Source of the DNA: JACQKT01 sp038063055
GTDB taxonomy: Bacteria > Patescibacteriota > Minisyncoccia > UBA6257 > 2-01-FULL-56-20
Length of the DNA: 39,793 bases
Reading direction: 5' to 3'
Assembly: GCA_038063055.1 (NCBI GenBank)
Contig: JBBTVY010000020.1
Coordinates: 1-39,793 of the forward strand
Both the position numbers and the translations under genes were made by a program. Under the pieces are notes generated by a model, which saw only the letters and a program-made list of their open reading frames with translations, did not search any database and was not told the origin of the DNA. Shown here in pieces: positions 23,396 to 31,594 of the stretch. The stretch's first letter is position 1. The number at the start of each line of letters is the position of its first letter.

Positions 23396-23899
23396 ATGGC
23401 TGAACTTCTGAAATCAATCTTTTATTTCATTGTCTGGGTTTTGGTTCCGCTCATATTGATAGTCCTTATCTGGCTCATAAAATCGATGTCCGACAAAGCC
23501 GAAGAAAAGCATCACCGCTCGGCGATGAGGTCCGGCTACTGGGCCGGGATAATGCTTTTTATAATAATGCTGATTTACCAGGTAAGCATCTTTCTTCAGG
23601 TCGGTTTTCCCAATAAAGAAATTTTTCAGGGATTCAATCTGAATTTGGCGCTGTTCAGCGCCCTGGTGGCGTTCGTTCTGTTCTTGGGCGGGAAAAAAAT
23701 AGCTCCGCCGGTAATTTCCGGATTGCTTGTCGTAATTTTCACTTTTCTCGCTTTCTTCACCCTTATGCACTACCTCTTGATAAGAACCTATAACGACGTC
23801 CTTCTTTCCATGATTCTGGGAGGAATTTTCGGATTTCTGACGCATTTCGCGGTTTCCCCTTCTTCGCTTAAGGAATTTTTGAGAGGCAAGAATTTTTAG
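23396..23899 (+). CDS. Small integral membrane protein of unknown function
   Basis: This 167-residue protein has about five hydrophobic segments (about 5-27, 48-67, 80-97, 103-125 and 130-150) separated by short charged loops, with a basic C-terminal tail. I do not recognise the family. The opposite strand carries an open frame of similar length (23414-23905), but that product is highly charged and lacks domain features, so the plus-strand membrane protein is preferred. The gene is alone on its strand and converges on the ATPase operon. No strong ribosome-binding site precedes ATG 23396. Confidence 0.65.
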   Translation: MAELLKSIFYFIVWVLVPLILIVLIWLIKSMSDKAEEKHHRSAMRSGYWAGIMLFIIMLIYQVSIFLQVGFPNKEIFQGFNLNLALFSALVAFVLFLGGKKIAPPVISGLLVVIFTFLAFFTLMHYLLIRTYNDVLLSMILGGIFGFLTHFAVSPSSLKEFLRGKNF

Positions 23900-23968
23900 G
23901 AACAATGAACCTTGAACTATGAACGGCTAAATGTTCACGGTTCATAATCCATAGTTCATCGTTCGTTT
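23900..23968. terminator. Hairpin between convergent genes
   Basis: Imperfect inverted ATGAAC/GTTCAT words (23901-23926 and 23933-23964) form a stem followed by GTTTTTATAT on the plus strand. It fills the whole gap between two convergent genes and could stop transcription from the plus strand. The words resemble the tandem repeat at 39284-39345. Confidence 0.5.
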
Positions 23969-25438
23969 TTATATCAGCGGTTCCGGTTCGCCGCTTCCTT
24001 TTTCGGCGGCGCGCGTTGATTCCATCCCACCTTTTCCTTTGCCTTCGATTATCGCTTTCTCCTGCGCCGAACGGATAATCGTGGATTCCTCTTCGGCAAT
24101 TAACTTTTTGGCGGCGTCAACGGTAATCGCGTATTTCGCCCGCGATTGTTCAAGAATGCGTTCGCGGTACGACGGGTGCGTCGGCGGCATTACTTTTAAT
24201 GTTTCGGCGGAAAACGGATCGGACGTTTCCCCGTCTATCGTTTCTTTTATATAAAATTCCTGTATGCCTAAATTTATCATGTCCTTTGTGTCAAAAACCG
24301 GGGACATTTCCGGCTTGAGTTTAACGGCGTCCTCTCCGCCGACCCGGAACACTATAATCGTTCCCGAATTTCCGAGCGCCGCCGATTGCGTTCTGTCCGT
24401 GAGTTGCCCGAAATATTGATGGGCAATGGTGATGCAAAGCCCGTATTTTCTGGATTCGGTAAGCAGGTTTTCGAACGTATCGGTGACGACATTATGGAAC
24501 TCGTCGACGTAAAGGTAAAAATCTTCGCGAGCTTCCTGTTTCTGCCTGGCGCGCGCCATTCCGGCCTGTTTGATTTTGGTAAGGAACATCGAACCGAAAA
24601 AACTGGAATTCTCTTCGCCCAATCTTCCTTTCGACAGGTTGATCATGATAATTTTCTTGCCGTTCATCAATTTGTCTATATCGATTTTATTTTCTTTCTG
24701 GCCGAAGATATTCCGCAAAAGCGGGTTTGAAAGAAACTGGCCGAGCTTGTTGACGAGCGGGATTATGGCGTCGGTGTCGAACTTTTCCGACCAGTCGGCG
24801 AACTCAATGGCCCAGAAGCGGCGCACCATGTCGTCTTCTATGTATTCGATTACCTTCTGTCTGTAATTTCTGTCTGTAAGAAGCGATATCATTCCCCGCA
24901 TCGTGGCGTGCGGATAGTCGAGCAGGGCAAGAACGCTGAAACGGAAAACGTGTTCGAGCCGGGGCGTCCAGTTGGCGCCGAATTGTTTTTCCATTACCTC
25001 GATTAAATCCTGGGCAAGCTGGTGCTTGAAATCCGGGTCCACGTTTGCCAGCGGGTTGAAAGAAGCCGGATGCTTTGAATCGGAAGGGTCGATTACGACA
25101 ACATCGTTTATTCTTTCTTCAGGAACAAAATCAATAATATTGTCTATGACGTCTCCGTGCGGGTCTATCAGACAAACGCCGCAACCATAGGCGATATCCT
25201 GGCGCACCAGAAGCTCAAGCATTTTCGATTTGCCGACCCCGGTCTTGCCGATGATGTAAAGATGGCGTCTGCGGTCTACCCGTTTTATTCCAAAAATAAA
25301 CTTTTTTTCTTCGAGCGCCGCTACGTAATTTGTTCTGCCTATAAAAGAAACATCTCCGGGCCTGATTCTGCCGTAAACCGGCAGTTCCGGCGGCGGCGGA
25401 GCGTATTTTATTATCTGCAGTTTTCCGGCTCTGCTCAT
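23969..25438 (-). CDS. HerA/VirD4-like ATPase of a membrane operon
   Basis: This 489-residue P-loop NTPase has Walker A GKTGVGKS (about 63-70), CLIDPHGDV, Walker B FYLYVDEFHNV (about 310) and ITIAHQYFGQL. It is colinear with the ATPase at 15885-17633 but has a longer Pro-rich N-terminus and no zinc ribbon. The C-terminal tail is charged. It overlaps the 174-residue membrane protein gene by 4 bp (25435-25438) and is the last of three linked genes. The upstream two products have membrane anchors, so the ATPase probably works at the inner membrane, perhaps moving DNA as coupling proteins do. The substrate is unknown. Confidence 0.82.
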   Translation of the reverse strand: MSRAGKLQIIKYAPPPPELPVYGRIRPGDVSFIGRTNYVAALEEKKFIFGIKRVDRRRHLYIIGKTGVGKSKMLELLVRQDIAYGCGVCLIDPHGDVIDNIIDFVPEERINDVVVIDPSDSKHPASFNPLANVDPDFKHQLAQDLIEVMEKQFGANWTPRLEHVFRFSVLALLDYPHATMRGMISLLTDRNYRQKVIEYIEDDMVRRFWAIEFADWSEKFDTDAIIPLVNKLGQFLSNPLLRNIFGQKENKIDIDKLMNGKKIIMINLSKGRLGEENSSFFGSMFLTKIKQAGMARARQKQEAREDFYLYVDEFHNVVTDTFENLLTESRKYGLCITIAHQYFGQLTDRTQSAALGNSGTIIVFRVGGEDAVKLKPEMSPVFDTKDMINLGIQEFYIKETIDGETSDPFSAETLKVMPPTHPSYRERILEQSRAKYAITVDAAKKLIAEEESTIIRSAQEKAIIEGKGKGGMESTRAAEKGSGEPEPLI

Positions 25439-25959
25439 GGGTATTTAATGGCGCCGACTTCCTTCAAAAACGAAGCATAATCGGCCAGGGTTGTTTGCGC
25501 TTCTTCCCGAGAAACCACGAATCCGGGTTCATGAACTATTTTGTTTCTTACGCGGTGAGCCGCCCAAAGACGATTTAGTGTTTTAAAATCGTCCGTTGAC
25601 AGATTTTCGAGCCTGTCGGCCATGCTGCCGCCTGTTTTTTCTTTGCTAGCCATGCTGTCGCCCTCAAGGCCCATTCTCTTAAGAACGTCATCAACGAAAT
25701 TATCAGCGTCAATAATGGCCATCCTGAGGGATTCCGGGGAATTTATTCTGCTCCTGCTTACGATTGATTCCCAGCGTTCATTCAAAACGGCGGTGCTGAG
25801 GGTATAGATTTTTTCTCCTTCACCCCCGATTCTGAAGTTCGGTTTGTATTTCCATGCTTTAATAATCAGGAAAATAAAAAAAACAAGAAGAAAAGCGTCG
25901 ATTATTATCAAAACTGTTCTTAAAAATTCGGAAAGATAAATAGTCGTTTCGCTGTCCAT
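25435..25959 (-). CDS. Membrane-anchored protein with HEPN-like R-x4-H motif
   Basis: One transmembrane helix (about 11-34) is followed by a cytoplasmic, mostly helical region. Near the C-terminus R138-NKIV-H143 matches the R-x4-H pattern of HEPN domains, with helices on both sides (AIIDADNFVDDVLKRMG before, EEAQTTLADYASFLKEVG after), which is the order seen in HEPN folds. HEPN proteins are often RNases or nucleotide-linked regulators, but the motif alone is weak evidence. It is translationally coupled to the ATPase by a 4-bp overlap and lies 15 bases after the 464-residue membrane gene, so the three probably act together. Confidence 0.6.
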   Translation of the reverse strand: MDSETTIYLSEFLRTVLIIIDAFLLVFFIFLIIKAWKYKPNFRIGGEGEKIYTLSTAVLNERWESIVSRSRINSPESLRMAIIDADNFVDDVLKRMGLEGDSMASKEKTGGSMADRLENLSTDDFKTLNRLWAAHRVRNKIVHEPGFVVSREEAQTTLADYASFLKEVGAIKYP

Positions 25960-25974
25960 TTTATCTTTTATTGT

Positions 25975-27369
25975 TTATTTCAATTTTTCTACGTTTTCCT
26001 CCCCCCCGAAAATCGCCAAGCCCGCCGGCGGACCGCCTTTTCGGCTTTCGACTCTCTTTATGTGCGGACCGGTCAGGGCGAGATATGTCGGCGGATGGAA
26101 AATTGTCGCCAAACATTCCGTGTTCATCTCAAAACGTTTTGCCGGAAAACTCCAGCTGAAAAATTTGGAAGTTATTATTTTCCCAATTAAATTTTCTTCC
26201 GGGATCTCTCTGTGGATATAGTTGTAAAGATTTTTCGCTTTTCTGGTCTCGGACCTAATTCCCGGAAAGAGAAATGGGAAGTGAAAAAGAAGCACTCTTG
26301 ATGTGCCAACGGCGGTTTTATAGTTAAAATCGAACGAATTCAAGTTCAGAGAAGAAAATTGATTCATAATTCCCCTTACTCCTCGGCGGGGTATCGAATC
26401 CATATACATTGATTTCGGCGACAGATAGATAAAGCGTATAAGCGTGTCAAAAGCGACTTTGGATAAATTATTTCCAACCGCTTTCAAAATATCGGTTTCT
26501 CCGGGCGTCCTGAACGCCGTTTTAAAAAATTTCATATCGTCTTTGGCTGGATTGGTCGTTTCAAATCTCGGTAACACGCCAATGCCGTAATCGCTCGGGA
26601 AAGAAGTGGAAGTGGCCAGTTTTTGTTTTTCCCCCTTTGCGTTCAATTTATCCAAAAGGTTCTGCCATTTTTTCCACCAGTCCGCGTCAGCGGGAGCTAT
26701 AAGTATTTGAAAAGCTACTATTTCTTCTCTCTTCAGGCCCGAGAAAAGTTCGAAAAAACTCGACATCGTGTCGTATTGTTTTTCTTCGTCGGGCGATGAT
26801 TCGAACTCGGTGTAGGTTTTAATCGGATAAGCCGCTTCATTCTTGAGAACGACATCGGTTCCCCAAAGGTCATAACCCCGCTCATGCAATTCCGTGAGAT
26901 TTTGCGGAAGCCTGTCGACATAGTCGTCGACTTCAACCAATTCGATGTCGGGATAATACGAAAGAAAAGCGGCTTCAAGCAACATTTTTTGCTTGCGGTA
27001 AAGCCGGACGTAAAAATGCGTCTCGCCGCCGAAAGACACTATTTCGAAAGAATACCAGCGCGTTACCTCGCCATCCCACCACTTTTCCAGCCAAGTACCC
27101 GGAAAGTTTCTCATGGAGTTAACCGTGGTAAACACTTGCTCCATCGCTCTCGGGTTTTCTTTTATCTCCCGCGGTATTCTGATTTCCATTATCATCCAAG
27201 CGATAGCCCTTTTATAAATTAATTTTCGCCAGGAAAACCAGGCAGAATAAGAAAGGGACAAAAGAATCAAAAAAGCCCAAAACCACCAGGTCAAAGCCAA
27301 AAATCCCAAAATGGCGTAACCGGCGATAATCAGTATCTGCGCTATAACCTGGAGGAAAGCCGAAAACAT
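25975..27369 (-). CDS. Membrane protein linked to the HerA-like ATPase
   Basis: This 464-residue protein has two N-terminal transmembrane helices (about 7-32 and 33-48), then a large soluble region with repeated alpha/beta character: YSFEIVSFGGETHFYVRLYRKQK, LEAAFLSYYPDIELVEVDDYV (quoted here in part) and IQILIAPADADWWKKW-like segments. This pattern is typical of the conserved membrane proteins that accompany HerA/VirD4-like ATPases in CPR and some archaea. No catalytic residues are evident. It is the first gene of the three-gene set and starts 21 bases after the sigma-region-4 gene, so that gene could be cotranscribed. I have no confident family name. Confidence 0.65.
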   Translation of the reverse strand: MFSAFLQVIAQILIIAGYAILGFLALTWWFWAFLILLSLSYSAWFSWRKLIYKRAIAWMIMEIRIPREIKENPRAMEQVFTTVNSMRNFPGTWLEKWWDGEVTRWYSFEIVSFGGETHFYVRLYRKQKMLLEAAFLSYYPDIELVEVDDYVDRLPQNLTELHERGYDLWGTDVVLKNEAAYPIKTYTEFESSPDEEKQYDTMSSFFELFSGLKREEIVAFQILIAPADADWWKKWQNLLDKLNAKGEKQKLATSTSFPSDYGIGVLPRFETTNPAKDDMKFFKTAFRTPGETDILKAVGNNLSKVAFDTLIRFIYLSPKSMYMDSIPRRGVRGIMNQFSSLNLNSFDFNYKTAVGTSRVLLFHFPFLFPGIRSETRKAKNLYNYIHREIPEENLIGKIITSKFFSWSFPAKRFEMNTECLATIFHPPTYLALTGPHIKRVESRKGGPPAGLAIFGGEENVEKLK

Positions 27370-27390
27370 GCTTTATCTCTCTATTCTATA

Positions 27391-28434
27391 TTATTTACGC
27401 CGTATTAAGTAGGTGCCGTCTGGCTGGCGGAGGAAAAACTTTTTATTCTGGAGATTGACCAAAACTGTGTTCGGTTTAAAAAATCTTTCTTTCTGAACGG
27501 CGTAAACAAGCTCCCGGGTTCTCATCGGCCCGTTCTCTTTTAAAATTCTCTGTATTACTTCGCGCGCCGTGCCTGGGCGATAGCCGTGCTCCGCAAGCCC
27601 GTATATTCCTCTGCCAACGAGCACGAAACGACGGTCTTTTATCAGTTCATTATGCACCGTCGCGTCAAGGGCGCGCTTACCCTTATTTCTTTCGCTTATC
27701 AGTTTGGCTATGTCCACGAAGTGAATCGGTTTTTCTTCTTTTCTTAAAATAAGATAAATATGGTCGCGGATTGTAACCGGTTTTATCTCCGGCCATTCCG
27801 ACAATCCGGAATCGCCGTAATTATTGACGCGAAACTTTTTCGATATTGCCGTGTAGTTCTCGGCGTGCGCCGGATTGACGCGCGATTTTTTTACAAAAAT
27901 TCTGAAATGAACATGATATTTTTGTCCCGCCTGCGCGGACAAGGACGACAATATTTCTTCTTTTCTGGACCTCAAAAATTTTTCCCAGTCGTTTATAAAT
28001 CCATGGGCGTTATTAAGACTTTCCTTGTCGGAATAATAAAAAGGCCAGAAATATTTATCCTCCTGGTGCAAATAAAAATAACCGGTTGTCTCCATAAGAA
28101 GGTCGAGATGATTTTCCCCGATGTCTTCCATGAAGTTCCTGTGGTGCTCGAGAAAGTGGGTTTTTCTGGCAACGCCGCCGGAATTTTTCAGATATTTTTT
28201 GCTTCTGTCTATGAATTCGACAAGTGTCGGGCTGGACGGAGTTTTTTCCTTCAAAGTGCCTAAAGCGGCCGACTCTATCTGCCGGATTCTTTCTCTGGTG
28301 ATATCGTATTTCTTGCCGAGTTCAGCCAAAGTGCTCGAATCGCCGTTCAGCCCAAAACGACCGGTAAGGACGTCCTGCTGGCGGCTGTCCAGGTGGGACC
28401 ACAGCCAGTTCAACGTTTTATCCATTGTAGCCAT
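27391..28434 (-). CDS. Sigma-70 region 4 fused to a HARE-like helix-turn-helix
   Basis: Residues about 8-58 match sigma region 4: LDSRQQDVLTGRFGL, TLAELGKKYDITRERIRQIE and AALGTLKEK, the helix-turn-helix that reads -35 elements. No region 2, the -10-binding and core-binding part, is visible, so it is not a complete sigma factor. A middle of unknown fold follows. The C-terminus (about 235-345) has IHFVDIAKLISER, FVLVGRGIYGLAEHGY and GTYLIRRK, resembling the HARE-HTH domain also found in RNA polymerase delta. A promoter- or polymerase-associated regulator is the best reading. It leads the ATPase operon by 21 bases. Confidence 0.75.
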   Translation of the reverse strand: MATMDKTLNWLWSHLDSRQQDVLTGRFGLNGDSSTLAELGKKYDITRERIRQIESAALGTLKEKTPSSPTLVEFIDRSKKYLKNSGGVARKTHFLEHHRNFMEDIGENHLDLLMETTGYFYLHQEDKYFWPFYYSDKESLNNAHGFINDWEKFLRSRKEEILSSLSAQAGQKYHVHFRIFVKKSRVNPAHAENYTAISKKFRVNNYGDSGLSEWPEIKPVTIRDHIYLILRKEEKPIHFVDIAKLISERNKGKRALDATVHNELIKDRRFVLVGRGIYGLAEHGYRPGTAREVIQRILKENGPMRTRELVYAVQKERFFKPNTVLVNLQNKKFFLRQPDGTYLIRRK

Positions 28435-28560
28435 TTTATAGTGAGTTTATCGAACTATTTTTATGAAAATAATTGTAAATTAAGTTAAAGAGATAGTCAA
28501 CCCCCCCTGTACAAAAATAATCGGCATATTAATCACTAACGTAGATGCTTTTTGCTTACC

Positions 28561-29463
28561 CTATTTTTTACTCTTCCTGTCGTGCCAGAGAACTAAAAGC
28601 GGGCTGGCGACGAAAATCGAAGAATATATACCAGTTGAAACTCCAACCAGCAAGGTCAGCACGAAATAATGAAGCGAGGGCGGGCCGGCGAAATAAATGG
28701 CCAAAAGAACGAGAATCAGCGTCAGCGAGGTGTTTACGGAACGCGCCATCGTTTGATTGACGCTCCGGTTGACCAATTCGGCGAAGGCGGTCTTGCCGCG
28801 GTCGAGAAGAAGGTTTTCCCTGATTCGGTCAAAGACGACAATCGTGTCGTGAACCGAAAAACCCATGACGACGAGAAGCGCCACCACGAAGTTACTGTCT
28901 ATTTCTATGTTCGCGTAATGCCCGAGAAACGCAAGCATCCCGGCGGGAATCGCAACGTCGTGGAAAAGAGTCAAAAGGGTTATGAATCCGTAAGCCCACG
29001 AACTAACCGGCTGGTAAACTTTTCTGAAAGCGAAAGCTACGTAGAGAGAAATACCCACAATGACGAAAATAATGGCAATGATTGCGTTTTTCCTTAATTC
29101 GCTGCCGACGGATGGCCCGATGGACTGGAATCCCGCTTCCTCGAACGAAGGATATTTTTCTTTGAGCGCTTTCATGAACTTCTGGTGGTCCGGTTCTGAA
29201 ACCGACTGGAGGCGCGCCATGAAAGTTTTATTGACGTCGTCGTAAGTCACGATTGCCTCGTCGGCTTTCATATTGGATTTAAAAAAACTTTCCAGGTCGC
29301 CCGCGGCCGGAGTGTCGTTCGTTATGCCAAACTGCCAGAGAGTTCCTCCGGCAAAATCAATCCCCTGCCGGAAACCGAAAGTCAGAATGGCGATTACCGC
29401 CACTCCGATTAATATTGCGGAAATTCCAAGAAAAATATTTTTTCTCCCGATGATGTTAAGCAT
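28561..29463 (-). CDS. secF: Protein translocase subunit SecF
   Basis: SecF works with SecD to pull proteins across the membrane using the ion gradient. The start MLNIIGRKNIFLGISA, the periplasmic-loop signature GIDFAGGTLWQF (about 33-44) and the helix motif GFSVHDTIVVFDRIREN (about 205) are diagnostic. Six transmembrane helices are visible. Length 300 is usual. secD lies upstream on the same strand but is separated by a four-helix-bundle gene. Confidence 0.95.
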   Translation of the reverse strand: MLNIIGRKNIFLGISAILIGVAVIAILTFGFRQGIDFAGGTLWQFGITNDTPAAGDLESFFKSNMKADEAIVTYDDVNKTFMARLQSVSEPDHQKFMKALKEKYPSFEEAGFQSIGPSVGSELRKNAIIAIIFVIVGISLYVAFAFRKVYQPVSSWAYGFITLLTLFHDVAIPAGMLAFLGHYANIEIDSNFVVALLVVMGFSVHDTIVVFDRIRENLLLDRGKTAFAELVNRSVNQTMARSVNTSLTLILVLLAIYFAGPPSLHYFVLTLLVGVSTGIYSSIFVASPLLVLWHDRKSKK

Positions 29464-29464
29464 T

Positions 29465-29493
29465 GATTTAGGATTTATGAATTATGATTTAAG
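29465..29493. repeat. ATTTATGAAT motif flanking the four-helix-bundle gene (left copy)
   Basis: GATTTAGGATTTATGAATT followed by ATGATTTAAG lies just downstream of the gene. A similar sequence in inverted orientation (29851-29885, ATTCATAAATCAT and CCTAAATCTTAAATC) lies upstream, so the gene is bracketed by imperfect inverted copies. Confidence 0.55.
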
Positions 29494-29859
29494 AAATGTT
29501 TTCGATTTTTTAATCAATCCCTGTAAAAGCTTGTGAGCTGAATCTGCCTGACCCATCAATTCTTCATAATCGCCGCTTTTCATATATCCTATGTCCTTAG
29601 CGGCTAAGATTTGATTTTTGAGTTCTATCAAAGAACCTTGCGCTAAATAATAAAACTGAATTTTTTCTTTATATCCTTGCCTGCCAAAACCTTCGGCTAT
29701 GTTAGAAGTAACCGATATTGCGGCGCGACGCATTTGACTTACCAGTCCAAATATCTCTTCTCTCGGAAAAATTTTAGTTGTTTCGTAAACCATTATGACC
29801 AATTTATGAGCTTCTTGCCATGAATTTAAATCTTTAAAATCTTTTATCTTATTATTCAT
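29482..29859 (-). CDS. Four-helix-bundle protein (S23/23S rRNA intervening-sequence family)
   Basis: The 125-residue sequence has the family pattern DLNSWQEAHKLVIMVYE, FPREEIFGLVSQMRRAAISV, SNIAEGFGRQG and FYYLAQGSLIELKNQI, forming four helices. Members are encoded in 23S rRNA intervening sequences, stand alone in many genomes, and include Avd, the accessory protein of diversity-generating retroelements. No reverse transcriptase or template repeat is nearby, so a retroelement role is not supported here. The gene interrupts secD-secF and is bracketed by inverted motifs, which suggests it arrived as a cassette. Biochemical function is unknown. Confidence 0.88.
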   Translation of the reverse strand: MNNKIKDFKDLNSWQEAHKLVIMVYETTKIFPREEIFGLVSQMRRAAISVTSNIAEGFGRQGYKEKIQFYYLAQGSLIELKNQILAAKDIGYMKSGDYEELMGQADSAHKLLQGLIKKSKTFLKS

Positions 29860-29887
29860 AAATCATACTTCCTAAATCTTAAATCTA

Positions 29888-31129
29888 TTATTGTGTCTTT
29901 TGTTCGTCCTTTACGAATAATTTAAGGAACAGTCGCGTCGTGGTTATGGCGCTGAACATGCTGATTAGAACTCCGATTAGAAGCGTCAGCGCGAATCCTT
30001 TCACGAAGCTCGAAGTGAAATAATAAAGGATTATTGCCGTTATTATTGTGCTTGTGTTCGAATCACGAATTGACGGCCAGGCGCGGCGAAATCCTTCCTC
30101 GATGGCCGTGGTTCTCGAAAATCCTTTTTTGAGTTCTTCTTTAATGCGTTCGAAGATAAGCACGTTAGCGTCCACGGCCATTCCGATAGTCAGAATGAAA
30201 CCGGCGAGTCCGGCAAGCGTCATCGTAAAAACCGGTATAATTTTGAAAACTCCGAGCGTAAGAAAAACATATATTAAAAGAGCAAAGGCCGCGAAAACCC
30301 CGAACATCCGGTAGTAAGCGAGCATGAACGCCATCACCAGAAGCGTGCCGACAATACCGGCGACAATGGCTTTTTTGAGCGAATCATAGCCGAGCGTCGG
30401 GCTGACTGTCTGCTGGCTTATGAGCGCTACCGGCGCCGGCAAAGCTCCGGCATTGAACCTTTCAACCAGCTTTTTTGCTTCGTCAATGGTGAATCTTCCG
30501 GTTATAACCGCTTCGCCGCCGGAAATTTTTTCCTGCACCGTCGGCATTTCAATCAATTGACCGTCAAGAAAAATAGCCAACGGCTTGCCGATGTTTTTTT
30601 CTGTCATCATCTCGAAAATCAAAGAGCCGTCGCCGTTGAAAGCAATGGAAACCTGCGGCGCCTGCGTGTTCGGGTCGAACGTCAGCTGGGCGCCGGTAAT
30701 GTATCGTCCCGTGAGATTGGTTTGGATAAATTCGGTGCTCGAACCGTTTTGTTCAACTTCGCGAAAATCGAGCATCGGAGTTTCACCTATTTGTTTTATG
30801 GCTTCGCCTATGTCTTTCACTCCCGCGAGCTCGACTACGACTTCCGCTCCGGTTGCCGACTGGGCCACGAAAACTTGCGGCTCGCTGACGCCGAAAAGAT
30901 TTACTCTCCGCTCGATGACGTCGCGAAGGCCATTCAATACCGAATCCTTGTCGCCGCCCGAAACTTTCGACAGATCAACGCTGTAAACGAGATGGCTGCC
31001 GCCAATGAGGTCAAGGCCCAATCGCCAGGGCATGAACTTGGCGCCGAAATTTTTGGGATAAACAAAAAAGCCCGCCGCAACGGCGACTAAAACTATCAAA
31101 AACAAAACAACGGACGGATGCTTTCTCAT
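29888..31129 (-). CDS. secD: Protein translocase subunit SecD
   Basis: The partner of SecF. RLGLDLIGGSHLVYSVDL (about 37-54) opens the periplasmic region, and LVERFNAGALPAPV plus GMAVDANVLIFERIKEEL (about 315-335) mark the transmembrane half. Six helices are expected. At 413 residues it is shorter than the about 615 of E. coli because the first periplasmic domain is compact, as in many small genomes. ATG 31129 follows AT-rich sequence with TTGCTT and TAGAAT words on the minus strand spaced by 18 bases. If that is the promoter, the leader would be nearly absent. Confidence 0.95.
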   Translation of the reverse strand: MRKHPSVVLFLIVLVAVAAGFFVYPKNFGAKFMPWRLGLDLIGGSHLVYSVDLSKVSGGDKDSVLNGLRDVIERRVNLFGVSEPQVFVAQSATGAEVVVELAGVKDIGEAIKQIGETPMLDFREVEQNGSSTEFIQTNLTGRYITGAQLTFDPNTQAPQVSIAFNGDGSLIFEMMTEKNIGKPLAIFLDGQLIEMPTVQEKISGGEAVITGRFTIDEAKKLVERFNAGALPAPVALISQQTVSPTLGYDSLKKAIVAGIVGTLLVMAFMLAYYRMFGVFAAFALLIYVFLTLGVFKIIPVFTMTLAGLAGFILTIGMAVDANVLIFERIKEELKKGFSRTTAIEEGFRRAWPSIRDSNTSTIITAIILYYFTSSFVKGFALTLLIGVLISMFSAITTTRLFLKLFVKDEQKTQ

Positions 31130-31217
31130 CGGATGATATTCTACTCCAAATATCTAAATTTAAGCAAGTATATTTAGCTATTTTAACAATTCGGTGCAAA
31201 GTTATCCACATTGTTAA

Positions 31218-31245
31218 TTGCTCAATTGCGCAGGTTTGCTATGAT
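31218..31245 (+). promoter_or_regulatory. Promoter of small unit A
   Basis: TTGCTC (31218-31223), a 16-base spacer and TATGAT (31240-31245), with TG ahead of the -10 in the TGCTATGAT context. The surrounding word TTTGCTATxATTxATTxGGCA recurs before unit B. Confidence 0.6.
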
Positions 31246-31249
31246 TTAT

Positions 31250-31570
31250 TCGGCACCTTGAATCGGATGTTTTTTAGCTGATATTGCGGTGCCATTTCGT
31301 GAACCCACAAGGAGATACGACGATGAAGCTGAAAACAGCGGAGTAAGTTCCCAGGCGCGGCGGCGGCAAGCGCGGTGTTCAAGCGAAGTATGGTGCGCAC
31401 GCGATGATCAACTACGGCGGAAGCGCGGCGACCATCGAGGGCAACGTCAAGATCGTGCACGTTCAGCAGGCCGACGCCGAAGCGTGAAGCAGTTCTACGG
31501 CTGAAAGCGAGAACGGGAGCCAACCCACTAGTTCGTAAAGGAGCCGAACCGGGTTGGCTCTATTTTTTTA
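31250..31570 (+). ncRNA. Small transcription unit A, RNA or microprotein gene
   Basis: Promoter, structured leader, ribosome-binding site and terminator are all visible. GGCACC (31252-31257) pairs with GGTGCC (31288-31293) at the expected 5' end. AAGGAG (31309-31314) precedes ATG 31323 by 8 bases, an unusually strong site for this window, but the frame stops after seven codons (MKLKTAE) at TAA 31344. The same frame then stays open to TGA 31485, with GC-rich codons and residues such as KRGVQAKYGAHAMINYGGS. So it may be a broken small gene, a recoded one, or a regulatory RNA with a micro-ORF. GC content is clearly higher than in the neighbours, which suggests transfer. Confidence 0.45.
31517..31570 (+). 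terminator. Rho-independent terminator of unit A
   Basis: GAGCCAACCC (31517-31526) and GGGTTGGCTC (31551-31560) form a perfect 10-bp stem with an inner GTTCG/CGAAC stem, followed by TATTTTTTTA. Confidence 0.85.
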
Positions 31571-31579
31571 TTCAAAATT

Positions 31580-31588
31580 TGCTATTAT
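31580..31588 (+). promoter_or_regulatory. Extended -10 promoter of small unit B
   Basis: TGCTATTAT is an extended -10. The word TTTGCTATTATTAATTTGGC parallels the unit A promoter. There is no clear -35 because the unit A terminator lies just upstream. Confidence 0.45.
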
Positions 31589-31594
31589 TAATTT

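Noticed and set aside
23414..23905. 163-residue open frame opposite the small membrane protein
   Set aside because: The product is highly charged without domain pattern, while the plus strand encodes clear transmembrane helices.
29482..29859. Part of a diversity-generating retroelement (Avd)
   Set aside because: The fold family fits, but no reverse transcriptase or template/variable repeat pair is in the window.
31246..31570. Unit A as tmRNA or RNase P RNA
   Set aside because: No alanine-rich tag ORF with tRNA-like ends and none of the conserved RNase P core words were seen.
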